Under the pieces are notes generated by a model. It saw only the letters and a program-made list of their open reading frames with translations, was not told the DNA's origin and made no database searches. This document shows, in pieces, positions 45,951 to 58,751 of a stretch of DNA of 64,000 nucleotides. The position numbers and the translations under genes were made by a program. Within the stretch, counting starts at the first letter, position 1. Every line of letters begins with the position of its first letter. This DNA comes from Aquila chrysaetos chrysaetos (Eukaryota > Chordata > Aves > Accipitriformes > Accipitridae): NCBI RefSeq assembly GCF_900496995.4, contig NC_044029.1, forward strand, positions 15,066,001-15,130,000, given 5' to 3'.

Positions 45951-48900
45951 GAAGTAAGAGCTTAAAATGATGCCTAAAAAGTGAATGCTCATTAAAGCCC
46001 TGTATTCCCTAATTAAAAGTCAAGTCTTGAATACCAAAAGATACAAATTTGGGGAATAAATTCCTTTTATACACAGCATAGATCTGTACACAACCTGCAG
46101 AACTCATTGACACAACTTAATAAGAATGGCAAATTGTTTACCGTGTTAAAAAAAAAACCAAACAACCTTTATATGACTACACAGAACATAGCCTAATCAT
46201 GGAAGATGTCAAAGAATAAAGAACATAAATTCTCTATTAACTATTAAATGACAACTATTAAGTGACAAGGATTAAAAAGAAATTTCCCCTTCGAGCACAT
46301 TAGTTTACAATTGTCTACTTTGACTGTAAGACTGATTCTGCAAACAAGCTGCCCCACTAGGCAGATTCTGCTGTTGCATATAAAATAAATAATGCTTCTA
46401 GGTTTTTTGAAGGTGCTTATAAATGTAACTTAATACTAAGCGGAAGAAACAAAAAACCTGAAATATCCTTACCAACTTATGTAAGGACTGACATGTGGTT
46501 TCGTTTATCTTTAGAAGCAAGCCAGGGACGGATCCAGAGTGCTATTAAAAATAGTACAACACGTTCATCCCTAGTTGGAAGGTGACAGAGATTCCAAACC
46601 TGAACTCAGAAATCAGAAAATAAAAATACAAAATATATTTTTACCTGAAAATTAACCCCCCGCAAAAGCCAAGCAAACTTTGTAGCCCTGACAAACCTAC
46701 AGTTAAAACTCAGGAATCCTTTTACCTGATGAGACTTCAAAAATAGCTCCACCAAATACTCCAAATAATAACAGTGAAAAGCATAGGGTGAGGATTCAGG
46801 AATCCTATGTTTTATTCAAAATTCTGCTTTGGACCTGGGTACCCTCCCTGTGCCTTAATTTATCCATCTCTAAACTAAAATTCATGAGACTTCTTCCTCC
46901 TTCCCCATAACATGTGGTCACGTGATGAAGTTTAAATAATGAATTTTTCAAAAGTCTTCATTCTTTCAGACCGAAGTTACTATAAAAATGGAAGAGGTGG
47001 CTTTAGTGGGCTGATTTTTCTTTATTTTTGCTCAATGACACAGAGATTCAAAACCAGACTTCAATCAAGGCTACCAGTTATTGCTACGTTCTGCTCTGCA
47101 AGGTGAAGCTGGTCTTACAGAAATGTTTTTGCAGGTACCAACGATTTTCTTATGTGATAGAAATATTGTTTTATTCATCTTCTGTCCCGCATTACCTAGT
47201 TGGTATGGACGTCACTCCACTGGCCATAGGAATGCCTCCCAGTTTAGAGTGGCCTTTTATTCTCCTCATCTCCTTCTGTCTTCTCCAGCTTGGCACACTC
47301 ATGGTGGCAATGCTCTGCAAGTTCAGCAGAGAGGCATTTCTAAAAAGTAATCCAAATCTTTTACTCAGTTACACAGATGGTAAAAAATGCTGAACTAGTG
47401 TCAAAACCAGAGCAGTTCCAGTTCCACAAAAGAGAAGGATTACTCTGTTACACCTCCCAAAGTGACCTTAAAACTGCCAGCCCCCCAAGGAGTCTCGTCT
47501 CCACTAGCATTTACATCTGCGTTACCTTGATTGGAAATGTGCCCACACTCACTATGGCAGGAAAAGTTTTCCGTCACCTTGCTAAAACAGTCAAAGCATG
47601 GATTTACCAGAGGAGTGTGAAGGATAAATTCCCTGGCTAGCACCATTCGATGCCCATGTGTGTTCTGGGCCATGTACTGGCTTAGCAGCGACACAATGAG
47701 CGTAGGGTTTGTTTCACCTGCTCTTGGCTCACAGACTAAACCCTCGTGCCTGGGGGAGCAATGAGACTTTCGATTTTGAAGCAAGGTAAACAAACACAGC
47801 GTAGTGTGTATTTTGCAAAACCCAAGCTGTTTAGGCATTATTTTCTAAGTGAAAAGTTGCAGGAAGCAGAGAATGAGAGGGTTTGTTGCAGTTTAGGTGG
47901 AAATGATTGGGCTTGTTGTCCATAGAAAAAGGAAAGGCTAGTTGTTTCTCTCTGTTGGTTCACTAAACTCACTATTCTTTTTCCCGGATGCTACTTTCTC
48001 TTTTCATACTCATTTTTTTTCCCTCTTAATCAATATCTGCAAAGTGAACAAATGAAGTTCTGAGGGAAAAGTTTAGCATTGAAGTATGCAAGGGAGGAAA
48101 GCCAGAGCTAGCTTTAATACAGGACTGGCAGGAACTCCTGGGTCACGGAGTAAAGTCCTCAGTTTTATCCTTTTCATGTGTGTATCACATACCATTTTTA
48201 ATAGCAGTAAGTATTACTAAGGTTTTTTGCACTAAAACTAGCTAAATAAGAAAAAGAACTCATGTGAGTTGTTCCCTTTACAAAAAGAAATTGATGGTGG
48301 TCAGCCATCCCAATGTAACCCTTTTTTACGCACGAATACCAGTAATCCTATACTCACAAATACAGCAACAACAACCATTCCTAGTCCTTTCCAGACAATA
48401 CCTAACTCAAAAGAACTTGCCTTTTCTAAACACTTTTCCCTGCAAATGCTTTTCTGTCTGTTCTTAGTCTCCATCTCGTTCTTCAAATCTCTTCTGTCTC
48501 ATCTTTCCCTTTCTCTCTCATACAAGCAGATACTCCCACAAATCTCTCTGCCCAAGACACAGCTCAAGAAAATCCTTCATCCTTACAGTCCCAGTTGCAT
48601 TTGGTGGTAACATGGCTCTACATTTTGGTTTGAGGCCCCCTTTAATTTGAATGCAGATAATGAAGGGTATCGTTTCTCCCACCAGTTGCAGCATGGTTTA
48701 ATCACGCCTCTAAGAGTGTTGCATAAGGTAAATTGCACCACAGCTTTGCATCAGTCATTACCGCACAGTGTTATTCTCTTAAAGTCGTGCACTAATCTGG
48801 ATCACCATTCTTACAGGTGGTTTTTCTTATACACAAATCAAAATACATTCGTACAGAGAATTTCTTCAAAGAATAAGCAAAGCTGTCCTCATTAATTATT

Positions 48901-48959
48901 AAATGGGAGAAACAGAGTGCTTCAGTTGTACTGTTATGTGTGTTGTCCATTGTTATGCG

Positions 48960-49015
48960 TTATTGTTATTGTTGTTATTATCATTGTTGTTATTGTTCTT
49001 GTTATTATTATATTT
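48960..49015 (+). repeat. Imperfect (TTG/TTA)n microsatellite
   Basis: About 55 bases of mixed TTG and TTA triplets with a few interruptions. Confidence 0.8.
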
Positions 49016-52000
49016 CCATGCAGGGAACAAGAGTTATCATTTGCTACTCTCAGAGATGTAACACCACTCACTGAAAACCTAGCCCCTTAAGCCATAAAGA
49101 ACATGAGTTTATGATGCTTCCAGTGATACCTCAAAAATCTTGACTGAAAGCACAAACATGCCTGTTGTACAAACAAAGATGCATTATTAACTCAAATACA
49201 AATAAACACTTTTGGCATTCTTATAAAAGAAACATTCCGATGTGAGAAAAGATCCCTCTTTCTCAAATCTAACTCCCTAAGAAGTGCAGGAGACGTTAAT
49301 ATACAGTATGAAGCATGGACTGTTTATCAACAATCAATATACTTCAATGTTCACACAAATACAAAATTCTGTTAACATAACTTCTTCATTAAAAAAGAAA
49401 AGAAATTACAGATTTGCAGCATCCTGCATGTACAAAAGAATGATTATGCAAATGGCTGTGCAGTCAGCTGCATTTTTAGGCAAGGAAATTATTTAATATC
49501 GAATGCTTGACATTGTGCAAGCCCTGGTCATCTTGCGAAGCAGAATGACACCGACTGCAGAAGAGCCAGTCCATAGAGCAAAATCAAGCACCTCTCCTGC
49601 AATTGCCCTTTTGACCATTTAGCTTTCACTTAAGCTGAAGCTACGTTAGCATCTATTAACTAACCCACCCAGCCCGTTTCAGACGAACAAGATAAGTAGC
49701 ACTTTGGAGAGTAGGTCTTAAGTCAAGAGGAAGCTCCCCCAGTCAATCCAGGTGCTGGCTTTTGAGCCCAGTTCCTGGACACCCTATTCCTAGTTGCTTT
49801 GTTGCTCCCATCTTCCATCTGACAAGTCCTGTGCCGTGACATCGGTTTGCTTTTGTGTGTCTGTGCCTTCCGGCAATAAAAGGATTGTTGAGGTTGATAA
49901 CAGTCACAGTAATAATAATATATCTAATACCAAACTCAGCAGTACCGCATAACAAATGATGTTTATTTCATTACAAGGAAGTTGCAAAGCAAAGTGTTTC
50001 TGAATACAGTTTTACAGTACTCAGAGAATTAATCTGTCGGGGCAGCAGGCTTTATCCTGCAGATAAATTCATTTGTAATCCTCTGAAGTATTCTACCATG
50101 TGACTTCCAGAGATAAAAGAACCTCCTTTAAAGTATATTTCCACAACCCACACTGAGTGATGCTAAGTACGGTGGTATCTCTCCCACTAGATTAACATTG
50201 AATTATTGCAATTTCTCTCATGAAAGAGACTATAAGATATCACAGCAGCTCTCTACACATTCATTCTATGGGAAGAGGACATTTTATGTTAATTTACTTA
50301 TTTGTTTAAGATAGGAATTCCAGCAGCAAGTGACAGTAAGTAGAAAAATAAAGTAAAACCCAATATATTCTCATTTGAGAAAATCTGACAGCAGCTTCAA
50401 TACTGCCCTCTTCCCAACACTTTAATTATGCACATCTTTTCAATAAGAAAATTCTTTCATGTTGTTCAGACCACATTTTAGCCTGGTTATTATGGCATTT
50501 CTTTGGATATCGGCGTTATGCTTTGTCGTTACAGATACTGACATGTTTGCTTGAAGCTTCACTAACACACAGTATGAATTAGTGTCTCTCCCAGAAATCT
50601 TCCAGTATAAACGGGCACAAAAATCAAGAGGAAAGAGGAGCAGGAAGCACAAATAAATGAAATTACTTGTATTTGATGGATTTCTACCATCTGTTGCACT
50701 GTGCTGTCTTGTTAAACATCCATGGATGATATTAGCAGAAACCTGTCTAGTTACACAGTGCTAAAACGTTTTTGTCTCTGTGTGCTTTATATGTGTCCAA
50801 CGCACATCAAGAGAACTTGAATGCGAAATACACCATTAGCAGTGATCATTAGTAGAGCTGCATATACAGAGGAACTTCTGAAAACTATTTTTGTAGATGA
50901 GACCTCTCAAATTCTTGTCTACTATATACACTTGTAAAACAACAGAACTTCTTTTGCTCCTATTTCATGATGATGCAACAACATTTGCTAAGGATGTCCA
51001 TCAGGAAAGGTCAGAAAAAGAACAAGCAGTGATAAAATTAAACTGTTCATTGCAAATGTGAAATACTATTTTACACACTCCACAAATCCATCCTTTTTTG
51101 GTAACCTTTTAGGAACATAGTGTATACAAACAGAATTTCTGCATGCTATCTGCAATATGACACCTGTTAAAGATAATTGCATGTGATAGCAAAGGTGTGA
51201 ATATCTTAACAAAGTATTACTGACTTATCATGGCTCAAAGATAGATTCATTTGGATTAATAGTCCATAATAAAACTCCATATAGATTTTAAATGGTCTCC
51301 AAGATCTGCAAAATCATTTCTTAAATACGAAGGTGAAAAAAATTAGTGGCTTGTAGTATAAAGAGCACTGGAATTATAGCAACAGCTTGCAGGTCCTTGC
51401 TCATTAATATGAGATTTTAAGAATTTGCTATAAAACTTCATTTGCTGCAGTGGCCTCAGTGGACTAATAAATGGTCATGACCACCCATACATCTTGTGAT
51501 CGAAACAGTCACGTAGCACAAGGGAGACAATAAAAATATGAATCCTTATGGAAGTTTTCCTTCTTTTTCCTTCAAATGTATATGTTTGTTTATTTCCTCT
51601 ATATGTTGTATGCATCAGCTGCCTATTAGCCAGTTAATCAGTTGGCACCCTATTTGAATGTGCTTCTTCACTAAATAATGTATTAAAGTGCTAGGAGATC
51701 GCTCAGATTGCCCGAGTGGCTCTTTGTAGCGTAGATGTACTCATTCAACAAATTTGGCAGAAAGACAGGGTTATGAGAAAATATAAGAGATGAGTTCCAG
51801 TTCCTAATAACAGGTCACAGACTGCAGGTCTCGCTGTGCTTCAGAGTGTGTTCCCAAGCTCACTGTTTGATGGAGTGGTCTTTACCGTACCAGCTTGGAA
51901 GAAATCATCAGAATTATTTTTAAAAATTCTTTCTCTTGAATCTCTGGGAACCAGCCCAGGCTCGTTCCTTGATAACTCCAGGCATATAATGCTCCAGAAA

Positions 52001-52129
52001 ACCCGTGTCCCCTTTCCTGTCAAATTGCCCAAGGCTGCCTTGCCCAGCTAATGCCTCCTGGCCCAACACAGCGTATTTCAACCTTGTTGAAAGCTCATCA
52101 GCGATGAGCAGCGTGCGGCAATGGGGATT

Positions 52130-52650
52130 TATTGCTAGGCAAGTTGGGGGGAGGCTGCACGAAAGAGCCCTGCTCAGGAGGGTGATTTCCCATAAGGGAG
52201 CAACCCTACCCAACCTCGACTGGTCCCTGCCGCTGCCCGGGAGGAGGCCAGGAGATCCGCAGTGTCCGTCAAACCGCTCCCTTCGTCCCGCTGTCTGCCG
52301 GCTCCATCTCTTCTGCCCAAAGCGGCCGTTGGGCACGCTGCTTCCACTGCCACCGCAGCCGTGCTGCCTCTGGCCACGGGCATCTGGGGGACAGTGATGG
52401 GGAAGAGGAGGAGGACACGGGAGAGTTGTGCCCGGCGTCTCTCCGTCCCCAGTGCCGTAACCCCCCCGTGAGACCGCAGCCCAGCAGCGGAGGGGCAGAG
52501 GAGCCGGTGCCGCAGACCTCCCTTTGCCCCATGCCCTCCCTACAGCTCTGCTTAGCCGTGCGCTCGCTGCGGCAAGGTCCTGCGCTGCTTCCTTGCCAGC
52601 AGCCCTCTCAGAGCTCCAGCAGGCGTTTCTTGTACAGCAGGACTGTCACA
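52130..52650. other. GC-rich patch, function unknown
   Basis: About 500 bases of clearly raised G+C with scattered CpG in an AT-rich spacer, about 6 kb before BEST3 coding exon 1. Frames exist on both strands but none resembles a known protein. It may be a decayed CpG island, an enhancer, or a noncoding BEST3 or lncRNA exon. Confidence 0.4.
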
Positions 52651-54753
52651 GCCGTGTCAACATCACCCAGGAGCAAAGGAGCGTGACTGTCATTAACCAA
52701 TATTTTCTCAGTCCTTAGCCTTAGCTGACACTTTTGTCAGAGGCTGGGAAAAGCATTCACTGCTGTTTCCTTCCTCCCAAGTCCCCGTCTTTATCCTCTG
52801 CCTCTAAAGCAGAAGGCAGCTTCTAATGCCTTGAAAAAAAAGGATTTTTGCAGAGCTCTGTAGCTAGTCCTTGCTGAACCAAAGCAATGACTGTGATGGC
52901 TTTCACAGCCCTTCTGTAATAAATGAGCTTTTGGAGCCCACCACCAATGTGTTGTTAATGTTGTGGATTCAAAATATTGATATAAAGCTCAACTGAAGAG
53001 GTGAATCAAAATGTAAGACTGCCTTAAAATTTACAGTAAGGGTCTCCACACACTCATACCGACACAGATATTAGCATCAGCTAGAAAAGAGTAAGTTCAT
53101 TAACTGGGAACTTTGCAGTAGCAGCTACAAGCCGTCACTCCCCCCCCGCTTCTTCCCACATTCAGGTGGACCCAGGCAACCTATGGGGACGGGACCCCCA
53201 AATGTCCCCTAAAATGGGAGCACCATTAGCTGGGAAAGGATGTGCCCAGCCAAGTCAGAGGGTGCAGTAAAGCCACACAGCAGCCTCTGTCAGCACGGGC
53301 TCTACACCAATCAAGTACGCTTCTCTTGGGGAGGGGGGAATGGGGAAGGAGAGAGAACATCGCCTGTCTTTGGGAAATATCCAGCAAGGACTTAGGGGCA
53401 CCTTAGTGATAAAAAGAGGAGTATCTCCTACGGAACCGGTCACGATGGAGCTACACAGCTGGAAACCTGTATTTATTTCTGCCTCTGAACACACAGGGGC
53501 TCTAAATCTCGTGTCTTCTGCAAAACAGCTCAGAGCCAGTGGAGCAATCTCAGCTGCTCCAATCTGCAGGAAAACCGAAGAGCCGCCAGGAAAACCACCT
53601 GATACCCACTGTCTGACACACAGAGGTGCTATTATTTACTGCTCAGTGAGACCAGCGAACGATTATACTCAGCAAAGAAAAATGTTTTAGGTCTAAGTAA
53701 TTATTTTACCAGTGACCTTAAAATATCCCTGTTGTTAGGAGTTTTCCTTGCAGAGGGCAGTCACTGTAATAGGATCAGGCAGTATGTTTCTTCATGCCAA
53801 GTCACTGAATGCTAAAATGATTTGTCATCTTTCGCCACAGGCCACTGCCTGACACACACATGCCACAGCCTAATGTCTCGTCTGCTTTGACATCAAAGTG
53901 TCTTCCTTCTGCCATTGCAAACGAGAAGAAAGGCAAACAATGGCAGCAACTTATTTTCTTTCCAGGAGAGTTTTAATTAAATAAGTGGTCTCAAATAGCT
54001 TAATGGGACTAAGGCAGGGGGAAAAAACCTTTCATCATAAAATGTATTAAATCTATAAATCTTGCTTACTCTCCCTCTCTGCAATTTTTTTATTTACTTC
54101 ACAGTTGCATTCTTTCATTCTCCGTAGAGATTTGTGGCAACATTATATGACATCTCCTGGGCTTTCACAGTCTATCACCTTTTACAGCTCCCTCTTAATG
54201 CCACGGGTCATAAAAGACAGAGTTCATCTCGTTTTACAAAGGGGAAGTGGGGAAGAAGTCCTGTGCAGATCCTCCAGTTGCAGAAAGGCTTTCACATGCT
54301 GAAAAGTACCATTGTGAATAGGTTCATTGAGTCTTTTGGTAACAGCAGCTCTGCCTGTTTTGAGGGATGGGTGATTTCTACAGCATACCCCAGAGTCCTG
54401 ATTTCCCAATTTGAATCAGCAATGCAGCAAAGGTGTGCTCCAGGCTGGGATCGAGGTGCAGCGGGAGCACATTTCCAAGTTTGGTGGAGTTGTCTCCTGT
54501 CTTCCCGTTTAGATGTAGTCAGTGCTATTCACTGATGTGTCTTCACAGGGCTAGCTCAGAGATCACTCTTCTCAAGAAAGGTCTCGGAGAAAAACGCTCC
54601 CTTCTTGTTCATCCCGTTTTGGGGATGGGAAATAAAATGTAGAAAACTGGAGGTGCCAGCCAAACCCTCGCAAGATTCTTCATTCAAATGAAAGGGGTCC
54701 TTCCGATGGCAAGTGGCGTTATAATTATAGACTAGGAAAGAGCAAGATCAGCA

Positions 54754-54774
54754 GCTGCTGCTGCTGCTGCTGCT
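54754..54774 (+). repeat. (GCT)7 triplet repeat
   Basis: Seven uninterrupted GCT units in noncoding sequence upstream of BEST3. Confidence 0.9.
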
Positions 54775-55984
54775 TGTGTTTGTTCCCTCTGTAACTGACA
54801 GGACAGAGTACTTGGCAAAAACAGACTTCCAGAAGTGGAAAGACATTTTAACCCCTGTTCTTGTCAGTCCACTCCTCCTGGGGCTCGGCAGCAGCAACCC
54901 CTTACTTCAGGTTAAGGGAAGAGCAGGGTGACTACTGCAGACCTGAGGAGGACTTTGCTTGGGACGCCTAAGGAAGAGGAAGGGTCCGGGATTTGCCTTC
55001 GGGCTTGGATTGCCGGAGTAAAATAGCAGGTCAGTGGATATAGCGTGAGCTTAATATGCTTTTGTAGTTGGCTTAACTCGAATCTCTCTCACTCACTTTC
55101 TGTACTATGCCATAAAGCAAGAAATAAGGTGATACAATGACAAGGGGCAGGTCTGCACAGAGGCACTATTTATTTATACTTTCTGTAATGTGCCTTTCAT
55201 GGTCAGTTAGGAAACACTGATGGCTGTTATTTTTTACTGTGGTTTCTCTCTGAATCCTAATGCATCCTGAAATTCTCAGCCAGGCAAAGATCCCATTTAC
55301 AGTTGGGGTCAATATTAGTAGGGGAAAAAAAAGATCTTTTATTTTTAGGTTTTTATGCCTAAAGGCTTCTGATGATCTTAGCAAAAGTGGAGTAATATAT
55401 AACTCACATTTCAGCCTGTGCTTGAGAAAGTTTCAGAGAGGGAATGAACACTGAGCAAAAGGAAAAGCAGCGTCATAGATATAAGCCAAAGTCTCTGCAG
55501 GCATAAAATGGGTATAACTCGTGTTATGTCCTCAAAACTCACAAATCCATACCAGCAGAAAGCCTAGCCCTATGTCTGCTAATGAAGTTAAGGGCAACAC
55601 GATCAATAGGAAAGTCTTTCATGACACCAGTGCCTGTGGTATCTAATCTAACGCTCGCTGTCCTTCTGTGGCCCTGGCCAAAACAGCGCTCAGGCAGGAA
55701 TGTGCTGGGGGGCATCGTTATGCTTTGCTCTTCCTGTCCGTCTCAGTTTTAGCTTTTTAATTTCCTGTGACCATGAGTAATGTTGGAAGGACTCTCAGTC
55801 AACATGCTGCCTGTGAACCAAGGGCTTGGGACCACCGTGCTAGAACCAGACCCAGCACAAGGCTTTACGCCAAAACTTCCCATTGAGGGGGAGCTGTACC
55901 CAAGTGCTTGTAGCTGTTCCCAGAGAAAAAAACGCAAGTGCAGATTTAAATCTGTGTTTGCTATGTTGTGAAATCTAATCAGAT

Positions 55985-56130
55985 GCATAGCTGTCTTTCA
56001 TAGCTTCGTGTAGGCTAAAGGGTTCTTAAATCACCTAATCTGACCTAATGTATATTTTAGGACATTAAATTATATTACCCTGAAGTCCCTATATGAACCC
56101 AATGATAAATGCTCAATAAAGCATTTGCTC
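55985..56130 (-). mobile_element. Ancient CR1 3'-end fragment
   Basis: The plus strand carries CATAGCTTCGTGTAGGC, then ATCACCTAATCTGACCTAAT and TTTTAGGACATTAAATTATA. This resembles the antisense of old sauropsid CR1 3' ends (CATAGATT-TAAGGCCAGAAGG...ATCTAGTCTGACCTCCTG). Only the end is preserved. Confidence 0.5.
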
Positions 56131-58751
56131 AGCAGGAAGCTAAAACAGTGCATCACAGGCAAGGCAAGGTAACCAAGGCACCAAAGCCTGAAATTGCTGT
56201 AACAGTCCCACTTTTATTTGCCCCATTTCAGAGGCAGAAAGGAAAAGCTGCAGGTGTCCCGTGCGTCCCAAGCTAGCGTGAAGAGTTTCTGTTCAGTCAA
56301 GGGCATCAAGTAGAGTGCTAAGAGAGATGGCTGGAATCTGATTAAGTGAAATACAGTTGCTTGAATCAAGCAGGAAAATTGCACTTTGTGGAGAAAACTG
56401 CCCTATCCCAGTCTAATGTGAGGGGAAATATTCTTACCCCTGAATCCTATTATCATTACAGCTCTGCAGTTGTGGCCAAAACCCATGCACTAAGCCTTGC
56501 AAGACAGGATTTGCTGCAGCTCCGTGGAGGAGGTGGACCCATTTTGTCCAGCTCAGCTAGTGGCCAATTTCTGGCACCGTCCAGTCACTGATACTTGGGA
56601 GGACAACTCCTTCCTGAACCTCATGTGCAGAAACTGAGCGCCATGGATTTGACACTAATCACTGCCTTCCTGCAGCGCTGCAGATGCCCTGAGGGTGCTA
56701 CGGGCAATCTCGTTCCCTCCTCCATGGCCCAGGACAGAAGGGACTGAACAGAAAGTTTCAGAGATGCTCTCATACCAGGGCAGACCAGCAGAGCCACTCA
56801 GCCCCAACCCTCTATGTCCCAGCTACGTGAATGCTCCCCAGAGGTCATCTTTTGTCTATGTGCTCTCAGCTTAAAGATCCCAAACCCCAGGCCATCTACC
56901 CACTCCCCTGTTTCAATATTTGTTGCCCCCACAGTTAGCAATTTATGTTTTACTTCAGACTGCATTTGTCTAACTTCATCTTCTAATTGATGCTGGGGGT
57001 CTGGGTTCCCGTCAGGCTATAAGCCCTCACATTATCCAATATCTTTTTTATATGTAAGTCCTCGCACACAGGCAGTCCCACTGGAGTTTTCCTTTGCAAG
57101 TTGGGTATTAGCGGGGAGATGATAGACACTTCTCGACCATATGACTTGAACAGAGGTACTCCATAGCATTAATGGGCAGGGACTAACTAAAGCCTTTTAC
57201 AGCAATCCCAGGAAACTCAGTACATTGTAAAGGGTATTTTTTTACCCAATTTCTCCCCTATAGCCCAGCACAGGCTTCTCCTATTGTTTATAAAGCCTCA
57301 TATCTGCTGGAGAATGGAAATCTCTGCTTTCATTTTCTTAAGCGTTGCATCCTGACCACAGCCTTTTTAGCAGACAGGACTGCATTTCTGCATGCCAGTC
57401 AGCCAGTTTGGCTCCTGAATTGAACTTTCTGGAGTTCAGCAGCAACAACAAAAAATGTAAAGGCCTGTGCCAAGTCTCAGAAACAGGAAAACTATCATTT
57501 GGATGCTAAAGAATAAAACCCATGCATCTTAAAAAAAACAATAACACAAAAAAACCCTCCGAGCCCACGCTGGCAAACCTTGAGCAGCCTATCTGCAGAC
57601 AAGAAGAGACAGTCTGTCAGCAATAGAAGGCTTATGGTGCCTTTTCCCTGCTGATTCCCTTGGTGACTAAAAGAAAAAGTGGCACTTTTACAGCTGAATT
57701 TTAATGGCTTACATTACGCTCTGCATCAGAGATGCAGCCAAGTTACATAAAATACTATCAAGCCATCTATTAACTAGGGGTTCAGATTTTTTTCCTGAGA
57801 GTGAATGACCTACAGTGGCACCAAGAAAATATAGACAAGAATCATATTTATGATACACAATAACTACCCTGAGGCTTTGTGCTTGTCTTAGTTACTCCCT
57901 TGCACGCTGTACGAAACTGCTTTCATCCACATTTGGAGTTAGGGTTTTTTTGTAAGCACATAAAAGTTCCTGTAGCATCTCCCTACACTGGGTAAGCAAG
58001 TAACAAACCCAGCGTAAAATATTTACCTGTATACTTTTAGTACTGCTTTAATTGCACTGTGTCGCACGCTGCCTACCTGAGCAACCCTATGGCTTTTTTT
58101 GCATGGCCATGCAATGCTGAAGTATTGATGAGTAGGTCTAGCTGCCAAGCCGAGAAATAACAGGGTTCCCCAGCTGATCTCAGCTGCTGTTGTAACCGTT
58201 AATGAAAGAGGCAGTCTCCAAATCTCATTTGGTTTTAGATGAGTATAATTACCAAAGCTAGCTAAAAATACCGGCTGGGGAGGAAGGTGCATTTGTGGAA
58301 TTTAGCTTTACCTCTCTTGCTGGAGTGCTGACAAAGTTTTGAAAAAAATTTCAAGTAAATTTACTTCCTTTTCTTTGCTCATACCAGACTGGAGCGAACT
58401 GGGAGTAAGCAGAGGCTTCAGCGGAGTAACGTGTCCCTGCCGCTGCCACCCAGGCAGGCGGCCACATTCGGTGCTAGCTGTGGCTTTGGGGGGTGTTTGA
58501 AGTAAAGCCCGTGTACAGCCTTGCATCAATCAATCTGCAGGTCTCAAGGGGGCTTGTAACTGCAAGATTTTTCAGTTTGTCTCTCTCTATATATATAAAT
58601 ACAGACAGCATGTATTTATGTATACATATACTATTATATGTGTTTATGTGAGTGTATATGTGTCTGTATCTAGCTATACAAGGGTGCATTCAGGTTAGAA
58701 TACGCTGTCTAAAATGTTGTTGGTTTCCTGCTTCTCTTCTACTGTTTCTAG

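Larger units (their letters stand above)
41200..58751. other. RAB3IP-BEST3 intergenic spacer / BEST3 5' region
   Basis: About 17.5 kb without a recognisable coding exon on either strand. It should hold the BEST3 promoter and at least one noncoding first exon, because the first coding exon begins at a splice acceptor; I could not place it. Contents noted separately: possible avian repeat 43010-43460, CR1 relic about 45000-45950, TTG/TTA repeat about 48960-49015, GC-rich patch 52130-52650, GCT repeat 54754-54774 and CR1 fragment about 55985-56130. Unlike the RAB3IP introns, it has no A or T run of 14 or more. Confidence 0.55.

Noticed and set aside
47028-47393. Plus-strand 121-codon frame with hydrophobic stretches
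   Set aside because: No known family, no promoter or splice support, and an overlapping frame of similar length; chance frame in noncoding DNA.
52005-52718. Open frames in the GC-rich patch as a possible gene
   Set aside because: Low-complexity, overlapping on both strands, no family resemblance; recorded only as a GC-rich patch.
58590-58680. AT/GT-rich alternating stretch as a satellite or origin
   Set aside because: Short, imperfect TA and TG mixture, ordinary for an intergenic vertebrate region.
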